From assembly GCA_028821475.1 (NCBI GenBank), contig JAPPGB010000032.1, forward strand, positions 97,841 to 161,840: a DNA stretch of 64,000 nucleotides. Reading direction: 5' to 3'. Positions 1-8,934 of the stretch are shown here, piece by piece; the first letter of the stretch is position 1, and each line of letters begins with the position of its first letter. The stretch comes from Spirochaetaceae bacterium. GTDB taxonomy: Bacteria; Spirochaetota; Spirochaetia; SZUA-6; Bin103. The translations under genes and the position numbers were made by a program. The notes under the pieces were generated by a model, which was given only the letters and a program-made list of their open reading frames with translations, ran no database searches and was not told the DNA's origin.

Positions 1-156
1 CAACTCCTCGGGCCGCGCGTCAAGCTGCAGGTGCACGGCTTGGCTCACACCGCCGGCCTGCCCGTGATCGGAGCCGGAGTGTTGCGAGGCGGGGCAGGCA
101 TCGACATCGCCAAGCGTTCCAGGTGCCGCTCTCCGGCGCCGCTTCTCGCAGCCCGT

Positions 157-498
157 CTAGCCGGCTGCGACCGCCGCCACCGCGGCCGACTCGGAGTCGT
201 GCACCGGTATGATCCGGTCGAACCCGCTGATCTCGAATACCTCGCGGATCGACTCGGTAAGCTCGCAGAGCGCGAACTTGGTGCCGCGCTTTTGCAGCAT
301 CCTCGCGACCATCAACATTACCCGCAGCCCCGAACTGCTGATATAGGACAGCTGCTTCAGTTGCAGGACCACCGCACGGTCGCCCTCGTCGATGACCCCT
401 TCAAGGGCTTGCTGAAACTCCTGCGAATTGCTGCCGTCGACCCGCCCGGCGGCTGTTACGATCAGAGTATCTCCCTGTCGTTCCTCTGAGATATTCAT
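157..498 (-). CDS. STAS-domain anti-sigma factor antagonist
   Basis: This 113-residue protein is a single STAS domain, as in SpoIIAA/RsbV. Such proteins bind an anti-sigma kinase when unphosphorylated and are reset by a PP2C-type phosphatase. The hallmark YISSSGLRVML stretch at about residues 50-61 carries the conserved phosphorylatable serine ahead of GLR. It lies 127 bases downstream of the SpoIIE-type phosphatase on the same strand, its expected partner. No separate RsbW-type kinase is visible in the window, so either the HATPase-like tail of the phosphatase serves or the kinase is elsewhere. Family assignment is firm; the regulated output is unknown. Confidence 0.93.
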   Translation of the reverse strand: MNISEERQGDTLIVTAAGRVDGSNSQEFQQALEGVIDEGDRAVVLQLKQLSYISSSGLRVMLMVARMLQKRGTKFALCELTESIREVFEISGFDRIIPVHDSESAAVAAVAAG

Positions 499-625
499 TC
501 CGACGTGTCTCCTATGCCAATTTGTGATACGACACTGCGCGGATTCGCGCGAACTCGATACGCGACCGCACGTGCAAACGTTGACGCCGAGTATACTACA
601 ACCCGCCGTTCGTCGTCTGCGGCGT

Positions 626-3142
626 TCATGCCGCGATCCGTTTTCTCATGACCAACCGATTGCGCCCGCCAATCACCAGGTAGTCTGCATCGTCCACCTG
701 TGCAGGGCGCGCGATCTGGGTTCCGGTGCGGCTGATGTAGCGTCCGTCGCCGCCCTCGTGGTCGGGCGGCGGATCCACGAGCGTATACGGCTGGCCGTCG
801 TCGTCGAGGGCGATTTCCACGACGCCGTCTTCCAGGCTGAGCCTGATGTCGATCTCGTAGGTGCTGCCGGCCGGCAGCCGGAAGTCGATGGTGGTGGTAA
901 GCACGTCGGCGATGGCGATCTGCACGTGGCGCGTATCCGAGCCGTCCATGCCGCACTGCCGCGCGAACGTCTCGACGCCCTGCGCAATGCGCGGGATCTC
1001 GGCCAGATCGTTGCGCAGGGAGAGCCGGTGCACGACCATGGAGTCCGTCTTGTCCTGGCGGCTGAGCACGAGCATCGCGATGTCGTCGAACTGCGTCGCC
1101 TCGCCCGCGAACGCCTCTACGCCGCGCAGCATGGCCTCGATGGTGTCGTTGGGGCTGCGGTCGGCATTGGCAAGCAGGTTCTCGCGCATCCGGTCGTAGC
1201 CGAACTCCTCTTCGCGCAGGTCGGTGGACTCCGGAACCCCGTCGGTATACAGGAACAGCTTCCCCTGCGGCGGCAGCACCACCTCGCCGTCGTCATAGGT
1301 CAACCCATCGAACATGGCCAACGCCACGCCGCCGGTCAGCGGCAGCAGGTCGGCCCGCCCGGGAGCGACCAGCACCGGCGGGTTGTGACCGCCGTTGGCA
1401 TAGCGCAGAGTGCCGTCGCGCCGGTCGAAGATGCCGTAGAACACGGTTACGAACACATCCTCGCGAGACGCGTCGGCGAGCGTGTCGTTGACCATCTCCA
1501 GGCACTTGCCCGGTCCGTCCAGAACGTAGCGCGCGGTGGCGCGGATCACGGTCCGGGTAACCGCCATGAACAGGGACGCCGGCACTCCCTTGCCGACGAC
1601 ATCGCCGATCACGATGCCGATGCGATCGTCGTCGAGGGGGAAGAAGTCGTAGAAGTCGCCGCCCACCTCCCTGGCCGTCTGCATGGCCGCATGAATGTGG
1701 GCGCCGTCGGTGTCGAGGCGTTCGCCGGGCAGGAACGAGCGCTGTACGCGGGTGGCGACCTGCAGATCGTGCTGCAGCGCCAGGTACGCGGTCTGCGTGC
1801 GCAGCGCCTCCTGCAATTCGGCCACCAGCTTGCGCAGCCGTTCCTGCTGCACACCGACGCGGTCGGCCATCTTCTGGAACGCGAACCCCATCATCTGCAG
1901 GTCGCCGGCCATTTCCAGGTCGGATTGCACGTCGGTCTGTTCGTCCGCGGCGGCTTCCTCGGGAACCTCGATCTCGGCCAGGTCGCTGAGGATGTCCTGG
2001 CGCTCCTCCTCGTCGAGCGTGGTCGCCAGGCGCGTCATCTCGCCGCGAATGAAGCGCCCCTCCTGGCGCTGCCGCCTGATCGCGCGGCGGCGATGACGGC
2101 GCAGGGTGAGCGTCTGGTTGCGGAACGTATTGACCGCCTGCGCGATGCGCGCCAGTTCGTCGTTGCCCTGCTCGCCGCTGATCTTCACCGTGGCCTGGGT
2201 GTCGCCGCGCGACAGGGCGTCGAGAACCTGCACGCCTTCGATCAGCGGCGACAGCGCGCGGCGCAGATAGTAGGAGAGCGCCAGCAGGGATACCAGCAGG
2301 AAGCCGCCGATCGCCAGAAAGGTGATCATGCTCACCTCGCGCTGGCCGGCGAACGCGGCGCTCACGTCGCGCACCGTCACCACGCTCGCAACCAGGTTGC
2401 CGAGCGACGCCTCCAGCGGAAATGCGGCGATCGAGAACACGCGGTCGTCGAAACGCAGCACTTGCGAGGCGCCGTCGCGGACGCGTGCCGTACCGCCGAC
2501 CAGGTCCCAAACCTGCTCGTCGGTGCCTGCCATCAGGCGGCCGCGCCGGTTCACGATCAGCACTTCCGATCCGGAATCGTCCCTCAGTTCGCGTAGCGAG
2601 AAGCCGATGTCGGAGGCGCAGATGGCAATCGCCAACAGTGCGCCGTCTTCGCGGTACAGCGGGACGCCGACCGACAGCGTGATGTTGCGCTCGGCGTCGA
2701 TCGCCACCCCGCTGCTGCCGCTGCCGGCGGCGATCATGGCGGCGATCGCATCGTCGCTCGCGGCCGCGGTCGGCTCGAACGCCGGCACCGACGAATACAG
2801 CACCTCGCGCGACCGGGACACGATATCGAGCCGGGTAACGTCCCGGTTGCGCTGCAGCGTGGCCAGGGTGCGCCGTGCGGCACCGGAGACGAGCCCGCGG
2901 TCGCCGCTGATAATGGCGTCGCGCAGGTTGCCGTCCTCGGCGACCAACGGCGTGACCTCGCGGATCCGCTGCAGCCCGGTTTCGACGATCTTGCCCCAGA
3001 GGGCGCGGCTGCCATTGATCTCCGTCGCCTCCAGTTGGAGGCGCAGCAGGTTCTCCCGCTGATAGCCGGCGAACAGCAGTCCGGCGACCATGACGGCCAG
3101 GAAGGCGACGACGATGATGCCGATGCGTGTCTTGATTCCCAC
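626..3142 (-). CDS. Membrane sensor SpoIIE-type PP2C phosphatase with HATPase-like tail
   Basis: Predicted 838-residue membrane receptor that dephosphorylates a STAS protein. Order seen: N-terminal membrane segment (about 7-25), extracytoplasmic Cache-like region, second membrane segment (about 270-292), HAMP plus coiled coil (about 295-480), PP2C/SpoIIE domain (about 485-690) with EVGGDFYDF, GDVVGKG, NGGHNPP, YTDGVPE and FDDIAML metal-site motifs, then a 135-residue HATPase/RsbW-like domain. In that tail the usual N-box Asn is not present (QIAIADVLTTT), so ATP binding may be lost. The reading frame stays open far upstream, but that part overlaps the preceding gene. I place the start at GTG 3142, 5 bases after that gene's stop. 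Confidence 0.9.
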   Translation of the reverse strand: MGIKTRIGIIVVAFLAVMVAGLLFAGYQRENLLRLQLEATEINGSRALWGKIVETGLQRIREVTPLVAEDGNLRDAIISGDRGLVSGAARRTLATLQRNRDVTRLDIVSRSREVLYSSVPAFEPTAAASDDAIAAMIAAGSGSSGVAIDAERNITLSVGVPLYREDGALLAIAICASDIGFSLRELRDDSGSEVLIVNRRGRLMAGTDEQVWDLVGGTARVRDGASQVLRFDDRVFSIAAFPLEASLGNLVASVVTVRDVSAAFAGQREVSMITFLAIGGFLLVSLLALSYYLRRALSPLIEGVQVLDALSRGDTQATVKISGEQGNDELARIAQAVNTFRNQTLTLRRHRRRAIRRQRQEGRFIRGEMTRLATTLDEEERQDILSDLAEIEVPEEAAADEQTDVQSDLEMAGDLQMMGFAFQKMADRVGVQQERLRKLVAELQEALRTQTAYLALQHDLQVATRVQRSFLPGERLDTDGAHIHAAMQTAREVGGDFYDFFPLDDDRIGIVIGDVVGKGVPASLFMAVTRTVIRATARYVLDGPGKCLEMVNDTLADASREDVFVTVFYGIFDRRDGTLRYANGGHNPPVLVAPGRADLLPLTGGVALAMFDGLTYDDGEVVLPPQGKLFLYTDGVPESTDLREEEFGYDRMRENLLANADRSPNDTIEAMLRGVEAFAGEATQFDDIAMLVLSRQDKTDSMVVHRLSLRNDLAEIPRIAQGVETFARQCGMDGSDTRHVQIAIADVLTTTIDFRLPAGSTYEIDIRLSLEDGVVEIALDDDGQPYTLVDPPPDHEGGDGRYISRTGTQIARPAQVDDADYLVIGGRNRLVMRKRIAA

Positions 3143-3147
3143 CGCGG

Positions 3148-4197
3148 TTACTCGACCACCTGCGCGACGCGCAACAGGCCCATCGGTGGATAGATGCCCA
3201 GTTGCAGGGCCACCGGCATGCGCAGGAGGATCGCGAACCGCGCCAGCGATGCCACCGGGATCTCCTGCGGCGGTTCGCCGCCCACCAGGATGCGCTCTGC
3301 CTGCGCCCCGGCCAGCTTGCCGATCAGGTAGTAGCGGCTGACCAGGCCGAGCATTGCGCGCGAGCGTTCGAAACTCGCTTCGACGGCGGCGAACGACGGG
3401 ATGCCCTGCTGCGCCGCGCGCTCGCTGACCTGCAGACTGTGGACCGTGATGAACGAGTCCGGGCCCATGTACAGGAACTCGGCGCCGCTGCGCACCAGGT
3501 CGTCGACCAGCTCGTCCAGGCGGGTGGCGTCGGGTCTGCCCTCCGCGTTCAGCGGAACCGGGTATTCCAGCAGCTTGATGTCGCGATCGCCGGTCTCCGT
3601 GCGCAACTGATCGACGTTGGTCACCGAGTTGCGCTCCAGCGGGTTGTAGATCACGCCGAGCGTGCCGATCGGGCGGTAAGCGAGGATGGTGTCGAGCTGC
3701 GTGCTGATGGGCGTCAGGAATATGCTGCCGGTGAGCGGCCGTCCGGGGGCCTCGAACTCCTTGACGATCTTGTCCTGCACCGGGTAGGAGACGATCGAGA
3801 ACACGCCGGGAATGTCGCCGATGTGCATGCCCGGCTCGGCGCCGGTGTGCGGGCCGAAAATACCGAGCGCTACCGAGGTGCCGAAGGTATGAACCAGGTC
3901 CGGCTTTTCGGCGCGTATCTCGGCGGCGAACTCCGGGAGCCTGGCGCGGTTCCGATCGGCATTGCGCAGGGTGTAGCGCACCGGTATTCCGCGTTCGTAC
4001 ATGTGGGCGCGAAAGCCGTGCTCCACGTCGGTCTCGCCTCGCCAGACCACCAGGTAGACGTGGAACGCGCCGCCGGCGGACTGCGCGGCGCCGTGACCGG
4101 CCGCGGCGAACAGCAGCGCGGCGAGGAACGCGACCGCAAGCGGAAAGCGCGGCACCGCGTACCGGGAGCGCGGCTCCGCGCGCGGGATGCGCGTCAC
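3148..4197 (-). CDS. ABC-type substrate-binding protein (PF04392-like)
   Basis: Predicted exported 349-residue protein with an N-terminal hydrophobic segment (about residues 19-38, ending AAGHGAAQS). The body resembles the ABC transporter substrate-binding family PF04392, with features such as HTFGTSVALGIFGP, a GVIYNP strand and LYMGPDSF. No permease or ATPase lies beside it. It sits between the Cache-HAMP-MFS gene (GTGA overlap with its stop) and the phosphatase gene (GTG 5 bases after its stop), so it is probably the ligand-sensing partner of one of these receptors and not part of a transporter. The GTG start at 4197 gives a sensible signal peptide. The ligand is unknown. Confidence 0.8.
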   Translation of the reverse strand: MTRIPRAEPRSRYAVPRFPLAVAFLAALLFAAAGHGAAQSAGGAFHVYLVVWRGETDVEHGFRAHMYERGIPVRYTLRNADRNRARLPEFAAEIRAEKPDLVHTFGTSVALGIFGPHTGAEPGMHIGDIPGVFSIVSYPVQDKIVKEFEAPGRPLTGSIFLTPISTQLDTILAYRPIGTLGVIYNPLERNSVTNVDQLRTETGDRDIKLLEYPVPLNAEGRPDATRLDELVDDLVRSGAEFLYMGPDSFITVHSLQVSERAAQQGIPSFAAVEASFERSRAMLGLVSRYYLIGKLAGAQAERILVGGEPPQEIPVASLARFAILLRMPVALQLGIYPPMGLLRVAQVVE

Positions 4198-6347
4198 GCC
4201 GACACCCGCCCGGTACCGATCCGGGCGTCCGCAGGTTCGCCCAGTCGTTCGCGGGGGTGCCCGCCCCGATCACGGGGGTGCCCGCCCCGATCACGGGGGT
4301 GCCCGCCGAACAGCGTATAGCAGACCGTGCAGGCAAACACCAGCACGCCGACGATGAGCATGCCCTGGCCGTAGCCGACGAAGGTGACGACGGCCCCTAC
4401 CGCCAGCGCGCCGGCCGCGGTGCCGATGCGCTCGATGGTGCGGAACGCGCCCACGATCGCACCGGGTCCCAGGCCGAAGCTCCTGCCGCGTTCGGCGATT
4501 CTCTGCACGACCGCGAGTTGCGGAGCGGTGGTCAGCGCCTGCCCGGTGCCCAGCACGGCGGCGGCGGCGACCACCCCCGCCGTGGACCCGACAAGCGTCG
4601 GCAACAGGCACCCGAGCCCGCTCATCAGCCCGCCGAAGATGATGAAGGTGCGCGGCCGTCCGCTCCGGTCGGAGCCGCTCGCGGCCAGCGGCGTGATCGC
4701 TATGCAGGCGATGCCGAACACCATCAACACGCGCCCGATGTTCGACTGCGTGTTGCCCAGGTCGGCAAGGAACAGCGGCAGCAGGAAGAAGTACAGGCCG
4801 CTGAGGATCAGCTTGTTGGGCACCGCCGAGAACAGCGTCAGCACCACGAACTCGCGTTGCGAGAACACGCGCCGCCAACTGCGCATCGACTGCAGGCGCG
4901 GCCGTCGCTCCGTCTGCGAGTCGCGGTCCACCGCGATCAGCGCCGCTCCGGCGGCAAACACGGCCATCGCGGCGGCAACGAGGAGCGTGTTTCTATAGCC
5001 GAGGCGGTCGGCGAGGATGCCGCCCATTGCCGGACCGCAGACGAATGCCGCGAAGAACGCGCCGGTGAAGCCGGTCATGCCGACGGCACGGCGCGACGCC
5101 TCCGCGTGGTGGGCGACGTAGGTCTGGGCGGCGATGAAAATGGTTCCGTAGCCGAGGCCGGCAAGTGTCCACCACAGCAGCGCCTCGACGATGGTGGTCG
5201 ACAGGGCCGCTCCGACGTGACCGGCGACCGACGGCACGATGCCCAGGATGAACAACGACCGGGGGCCGAGCGTGTCGGTGATCGCACCGGCGATCGGCGT
5301 GGCGAGCAGCACCACCACCATGAAGGTCGTGAACGGCAGGCCGATGGTGAGCTCGCGGCTCAGGTTGCCGATCGGCGTATACACGTCGCCGAAGAACAGC
5401 GGCAGGAAGGGACGGGAGAGTTCCTGCGCCAGCATGAACAGGAACAGCGGAATGCGCACGTCCATCGGTGAACGGGGCACGACGGTCCGTTCGAGGCCCG
5501 GGGTAGTAAAGCGGAATCGCTCCCCGAGGCCGGTCACCACGTCTCGTATTCGCTGCTGAATGGTGCGGTCGATCTGCACGGCGCGTGCGTCCTCGGCCTC
5601 CTCGGTCAACATGGCGAAGGCCGTGTTGACACGCTGCACGACCGAGTTGTAGGCACGCGCGACGTGGCCCACTTCGTCCCGCCTGCGCAACCCGATCCGG
5701 TACAGGAAGTCGCCCTTCGCGCCGCGGACGATCAGGCGGTCGGCCAGTCTGATGGGACCGGAAATGCGTACCACGACAAACGCCACCAGCAACTCTATGC
5801 CGATCAGCAGGGTGACCAGGAACGCGGTCACGATGTCGAACCGCAAGCCGGCCAACTCCGACCGCACGGCGCCCTCGCGCACATCGACGTGCAGGAATCC
5901 CACCGTTGCGCCGCGCGCCACGATCGGCAACTGGAGGGAATCCGCGGCGCGCGTCGAAGCGGCCCGCGTTCCCTGCGTATAGAGTTCGGCGCCGTCGCGG
6001 GCCGACACTCCGACGTAGGTGAAGTCGGGATTGCGGATCAGAACGCCCTGCAGGAATTCGTCCATGCCGACGAGCGCTTGCAACGGTATGCCGAGCGCGA
6101 CGGCGTAGCTGATCTGCTCGGTGGCGAGGCCGCCGGCCACCTCGGCCTTGCGATGGATTTCGGGGAGCAGCGAGTCTTCGAAGGAAATTGCCAGGACGTA
6201 GGAAACGACACCCTGGGCAAGGAGCAGCAGTACCGCGGTCAACGCGGCAAGGCGCAGGATCACGCCGCGAAAGAGCCGCTGTTCGTCGGCGGGCGCGCCG
6301 CGCGCTGCCTCCTCGTCGGGTCTCGGATCTATCGGTGCATCACTCAT
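4194..6347 (-). CDS. Cache-HAMP sensor fused to an MFS permease
   Basis: A 717-residue fusion. Residues about 27-53 and 170-195 are membrane segments flanking an extracytoplasmic sensor region; about 195-250 resembles a HAMP linker (RISGPIRLADRLIVRG); residues about 300-690 are a 12-helix major facilitator permease. Kinase, phosphatase and cyclase domains are absent, so the HAMP feeds straight into a transporter. The C-terminus is a short GGHPRDR tandem repeat. ATGA overlap upstream and GTGA overlap downstream show tight coupling to the Cache protein and the binding protein. I infer a transporter gated or monitored by the sensor, or a transceptor feeding the phosphatase. The substrate is unknown. 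Confidence 0.8.
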   Translation of the reverse strand: MSDAPIDPRPDEEAARGAPADEQRLFRGVILRLAALTAVLLLLAQGVVSYVLAISFEDSLLPEIHRKAEVAGGLATEQISYAVALGIPLQALVGMDEFLQGVLIRNPDFTYVGVSARDGAELYTQGTRAASTRAADSLQLPIVARGATVGFLHVDVREGAVRSELAGLRFDIVTAFLVTLLIGIELLVAFVVVRISGPIRLADRLIVRGAKGDFLYRIGLRRRDEVGHVARAYNSVVQRVNTAFAMLTEEAEDARAVQIDRTIQQRIRDVVTGLGERFRFTTPGLERTVVPRSPMDVRIPLFLFMLAQELSRPFLPLFFGDVYTPIGNLSRELTIGLPFTTFMVVVLLATPIAGAITDTLGPRSLFILGIVPSVAGHVGAALSTTIVEALLWWTLAGLGYGTIFIAAQTYVAHHAEASRRAVGMTGFTGAFFAAFVCGPAMGGILADRLGYRNTLLVAAAMAVFAAGAALIAVDRDSQTERRPRLQSMRSWRRVFSQREFVVLTLFSAVPNKLILSGLYFFLLPLFLADLGNTQSNIGRVLMVFGIACIAITPLAASGSDRSGRPRTFIIFGGLMSGLGCLLPTLVGSTAGVVAAAAVLGTGQALTTAPQLAVVQRIAERGRSFGLGPGAIVGAFRTIERIGTAAGALAVGAVVTFVGYGQGMLIVGVLVFACTVCYTLFGGHPRDRGGHPRDRGGHPRERLGEPADARIGTGRVSA
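4252..4308. repeat. 21-bp tandem repeat, 2.7 copies
   Basis: Two full 21-bp units (4252-4272, 4273-4293) and a partial third lie inside the 3' end of the sensor-MFS gene and encode GHPRDRG-type heptads. Because the unit is a multiple of three, copy-number change would lengthen or shorten the tail without a frameshift. Confidence 0.85.
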
Positions 6348-7168
6348 GAGTCAGCGGGGTCGCTCGGTGGCAGCGAAGGCGACGAAGATCGACTGGTGAC
6401 CACGCGCGAGGCGTGCGGCTCGGCCTCGATCCGGCGGATTTCCCTAGTGGCCTGAACGACCGCCTCGCACGCCTCGTCGGCGGTCCGGGCAAGGTCCGCC
6501 GCCGACGGATCATGCCCCGCCTCGCGCTCCTTTCCCGAATCTTCGAGGGTGACCCGAATCAGCTGCAGGCGCTGGCGCAGCCGGCTGGTCAGGAGCACGG
6601 CCAGCACCGTGCCGGTGAGTGAGACGAGCACCACCGTGGCGGCGCACAGTCCGGCGATGCGCACCGCCATGGCGCGCACCTCGCGGTCGAACGCGGCGCG
6701 CGAATAGCGCAGCGCAAGCGCGCCGACCGCACGCCCGAGAACGTCGTGTACGCGTACGCCGACGACGTGGGCGTCATGCTCGATCCTGGTCCACACGGGC
6801 TGATCGGGGTCCTTCCACGCGGCCGCCCATTCCGTCGACACCAGGTCGCCGCGCAGGCTCTCGTCGGAGCTGTACAGAACCGTGCCCTGTTCGTCGAACA
6901 TCTCGATCGACAGCACTCCCGGATCGCGCAGCGTCCGGGCCTGCAGATCCGCGTTGACGCCGGGCAGCGAGTCGACGGCGAGGCCGAGGGACAGCGAAGC
7001 CTCGATCGAGTGGCCAACGTCCTGCAGTACCAGTGCGTGGCGGTCGCGCAGCAGGTCGGACAGGTACTTGCGGTACTTGTAGTGGTTCATCAGTCCGGTC
7101 AGGGACACCGCGAGCGTGAGGATGAGAAAGATGTTGACCGACACGCGGGCCGGGAGATTGAAAAACAT
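6344..7168 (-). CDS. Membrane-anchored Cache-type sensor without output domain
   Basis: Predicted 274-residue protein with an N-terminal membrane segment (about 9-29), an extracytoplasmic single-Cache-like region (strands IEMFDEQGTVLYSS and VGVRVHDVLGRAVG), a second membrane segment (about 165-190) and a short cytoplasmic helical tail rich in charged residues. No enzymatic domain is seen. A GGAGGAG ribosome site lies a few bases upstream of ATG 7168. Its stop overlaps the ATG of the Cache-HAMP-MFS gene (ATGA), and it starts 49 bases after the ammonium transporter. It may be an accessory sensor subunit of the downstream receptor proteins. Confidence 0.7.
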   Translation of the reverse strand: MFFNLPARVSVNIFLILTLAVSLTGLMNHYKYRKYLSDLLRDRHALVLQDVGHSIEASLSLGLAVDSLPGVNADLQARTLRDPGVLSIEMFDEQGTVLYSSDESLRGDLVSTEWAAAWKDPDQPVWTRIEHDAHVVGVRVHDVLGRAVGALALRYSRAAFDREVRAMAVRIAGLCAATVVLVSLTGTVLAVLLTSRLRQRLQLIRVTLEDSGKEREAGHDPSAADLARTADEACEAVVQATREIRRIEAEPHASRVVTSRSSSPSLPPSDPADS

Positions 7169-7217
7169 CTACCTTGAACTCCTCCAGTTACGAGGTGTCA
7201 GGGAGTGACAGTCCCAC

Positions 7218-8603
7218 TCAATCCTCGTCGTCGTCCTCTTCCGGCATCAGCACGAATTCCGGATAGGCGTCGATCTTCAGCTCCGCCGTATCCTGACCCA
7301 TGCGCTCCACGTTCTTGGTGACCCGCACCGTGAGCAGCACGTCGATCAGCTTCCAGGCCGCGTACGACAGCACGAACACGAAGGCGCCGACCGCCAGTAT
7401 CCCGACGAGTTGCACGCCGAAGCTGGCGCCGCCGGCGATGCACACCGCCAAGGTGCCCCAGACGCCGCAGATCAGGTGGGCGGGAACCGCTCCCACCACG
7501 TCGTCGATCTTCATCTTCTCCAGCGTCTTGATGCCCAGGGTGCACAGGAAACCGCCCACGGCGCCGATGATCACCGCCCACAGGTGCTGCGTGATGTCGG
7601 GTCCGGCCGTGATCGAGACCAGCCCGGCTATGGCGCCGTTGAGCGCGGCGAACATGTCGGTGCGGCCGAGGAGCCAGCGCGAACAGGCGAGCGCGGTGAT
7701 CACGCCGGCGGCCGCGGCCAGGTTGGTGTTCACCATCACGTTGCTCATCGCCACCGCGTCGAGCGCGGAGCCGAGAGCGAGCTGCGAACCGCCGTTGAAC
7801 CCGAACCAGCCGAGCCACAGGATGAACACCCCGAGCGTCACCAGCACGACGTTGGAGGGCGGCGTGGGCCGTACGGAGCCGTCCTTGCGGAACTTGCCGA
7901 GCCGCGGGCCGACCACCAGCACGCCTGCCAGGGCCGCCCAGCCACCGGTGCCGTGCACGATGGTGGAACCGGCAAAGTCCTTGAAGCCCATGCCGGCGAG
8001 CCAGCCGCCGCCCCAGGTCCACGCCCCGACCACCGGATAGATGATCGCCGTCAGGATCGCCGTGAACACGAAGAACGACCACATCTTGACCCGCTCGGCG
8101 AGGGCGCCCGAGACGATCGACGCGGCCGTGGCCACGAACACCATCTGGAAGAACCAGTCCGACATGACCGCGTAGCCGCTGTCGACCACCGCCGCGGTCG
8201 CCGCGGCATCGCCGCCGAGCAACGCCAGCTCGTCCGCGGACGGGCCGTACAGCAGCTTGAACGTGCCGATGAAGCCGCCCACGTCGACGTACATCAGGTT
8301 ATAGCCGAGCAGGTAGTACGCCAGCCCGGCGATCGAGTACAGGCCGATGTTCTTCAGGCAGATGACGGAGGCGTTCTTGGTGCGCACCGAGCCTGCCTCC
8401 AGCATCGTGAAACCGGCAGCCATCCACATGACCAGCGCGCCCCACACCAGGAACGAGAACGTGTTGAACACGAACAGCGTTTCCTCGTCCACCGCGGCGT
8501 AGGCGAGCGACGCGCCGCCGAACAGCAGGCCGAGCACCAGGAGGGCCCGCGGTGCCGACAGCGCCGGGCGCCCGGAAAGCAGGTCACCAAGTCGTCGAAT
8601 CAT
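7218..8603 (-). CDS. amt: Ammonium transporter (Amt family)
   Basis: A 461-residue Amt/MEP/Rh channel protein for ammonium uptake in the inner membrane. Family motifs seen include FMLEAGSVR-like TMLEAGSVRTKNAS, DFAGSTIVHGTGG and FILWLGWFGFNGGS. The N-terminus carries a cleavable-looking signal segment (LLVLGLLFGGASLAYA), as in many Amt proteins. The frame is open to 8714, but ATG 8603 has an AAAGGAGAA ribosome site upstream and gives the expected length, so I chose it. No glnK follows. Instead a sensor/partner-switching gene set begins 49 bases downstream on the same strand. Confidence 0.95.
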   Translation of the reverse strand: MIRRLGDLLSGRPALSAPRALLVLGLLFGGASLAYAAVDEETLFVFNTFSFLVWGALVMWMAAGFTMLEAGSVRTKNASVICLKNIGLYSIAGLAYYLLGYNLMYVDVGGFIGTFKLLYGPSADELALLGGDAAATAAVVDSGYAVMSDWFFQMVFVATAASIVSGALAERVKMWSFFVFTAILTAIIYPVVGAWTWGGGWLAGMGFKDFAGSTIVHGTGGWAALAGVLVVGPRLGKFRKDGSVRPTPPSNVVLVTLGVFILWLGWFGFNGGSQLALGSALDAVAMSNVMVNTNLAAAAGVITALACSRWLLGRTDMFAALNGAIAGLVSITAGPDITQHLWAVIIGAVGGFLCTLGIKTLEKMKIDDVVGAVPAHLICGVWGTLAVCIAGGASFGVQLVGILAVGAFVFVLSYAAWKLIDVLLTVRVTKNVERMGQDTAELKIDAYPEFVLMPEEDDDED

Positions 8604-8934
8604 AGTTGTCCATTCTCCTTTGTGCGCTGCCATGATGGGGCTTCCGACGAGGATGGCCGGAGTGAGGCCCACCCTCGCAAGGGTGCACGGCGCAGCGCTT
8701 GACAGCGACTTCAAGAAGCTCCGGGAGCATACTGTAGAACAGAACGTCCGGATGATCTACCCGACGCAGCACGAATGGCATTCGCGCCGCCGGTGGAGGA
8801 TTCGCCGGGCACGGTGGCCGGTTGCACAACGAGGTGGCTTGCGCGATGATTTCGATGATGACTGGCAATATGTCCTGGATACCGTGGCCGGCGTGGTTCG
8901 CGGGACTTGCGGGACACCGCGCCCATCTCCCGGA
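8604..8934. other. Divergent intergenic region between amt and the nucleosidase gene
   Basis: These 331 bases separate two divergent start codons and should hold both promoters. Open frames cross it but none resembles a protein family. A TTGACA hexamer lies near 8699, but its spacing to any TATAAT-like sequence is wrong, and I could not pick out a convincing sigma-54 site. Confidence 0.5.

Noticed and set aside
1..156. Possible gene at the left edge
   Set aside because: The open plus-strand frame here is a shadow of the STAS gene; no family resemblance, and the sequence is too short to judge.
4252..4308. Possible CRISPR-like repeats
   Set aside because: Direct tandem units with no spacers inside a coding region; no cas gene is in the window.
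3143..4336. Upstream extension of the SpoIIE phosphatase frame
   Set aside because: It is Arg/Ala/Pro-rich antisense-like sequence overlapping the binding-protein gene; homology starts at GTG 3142.
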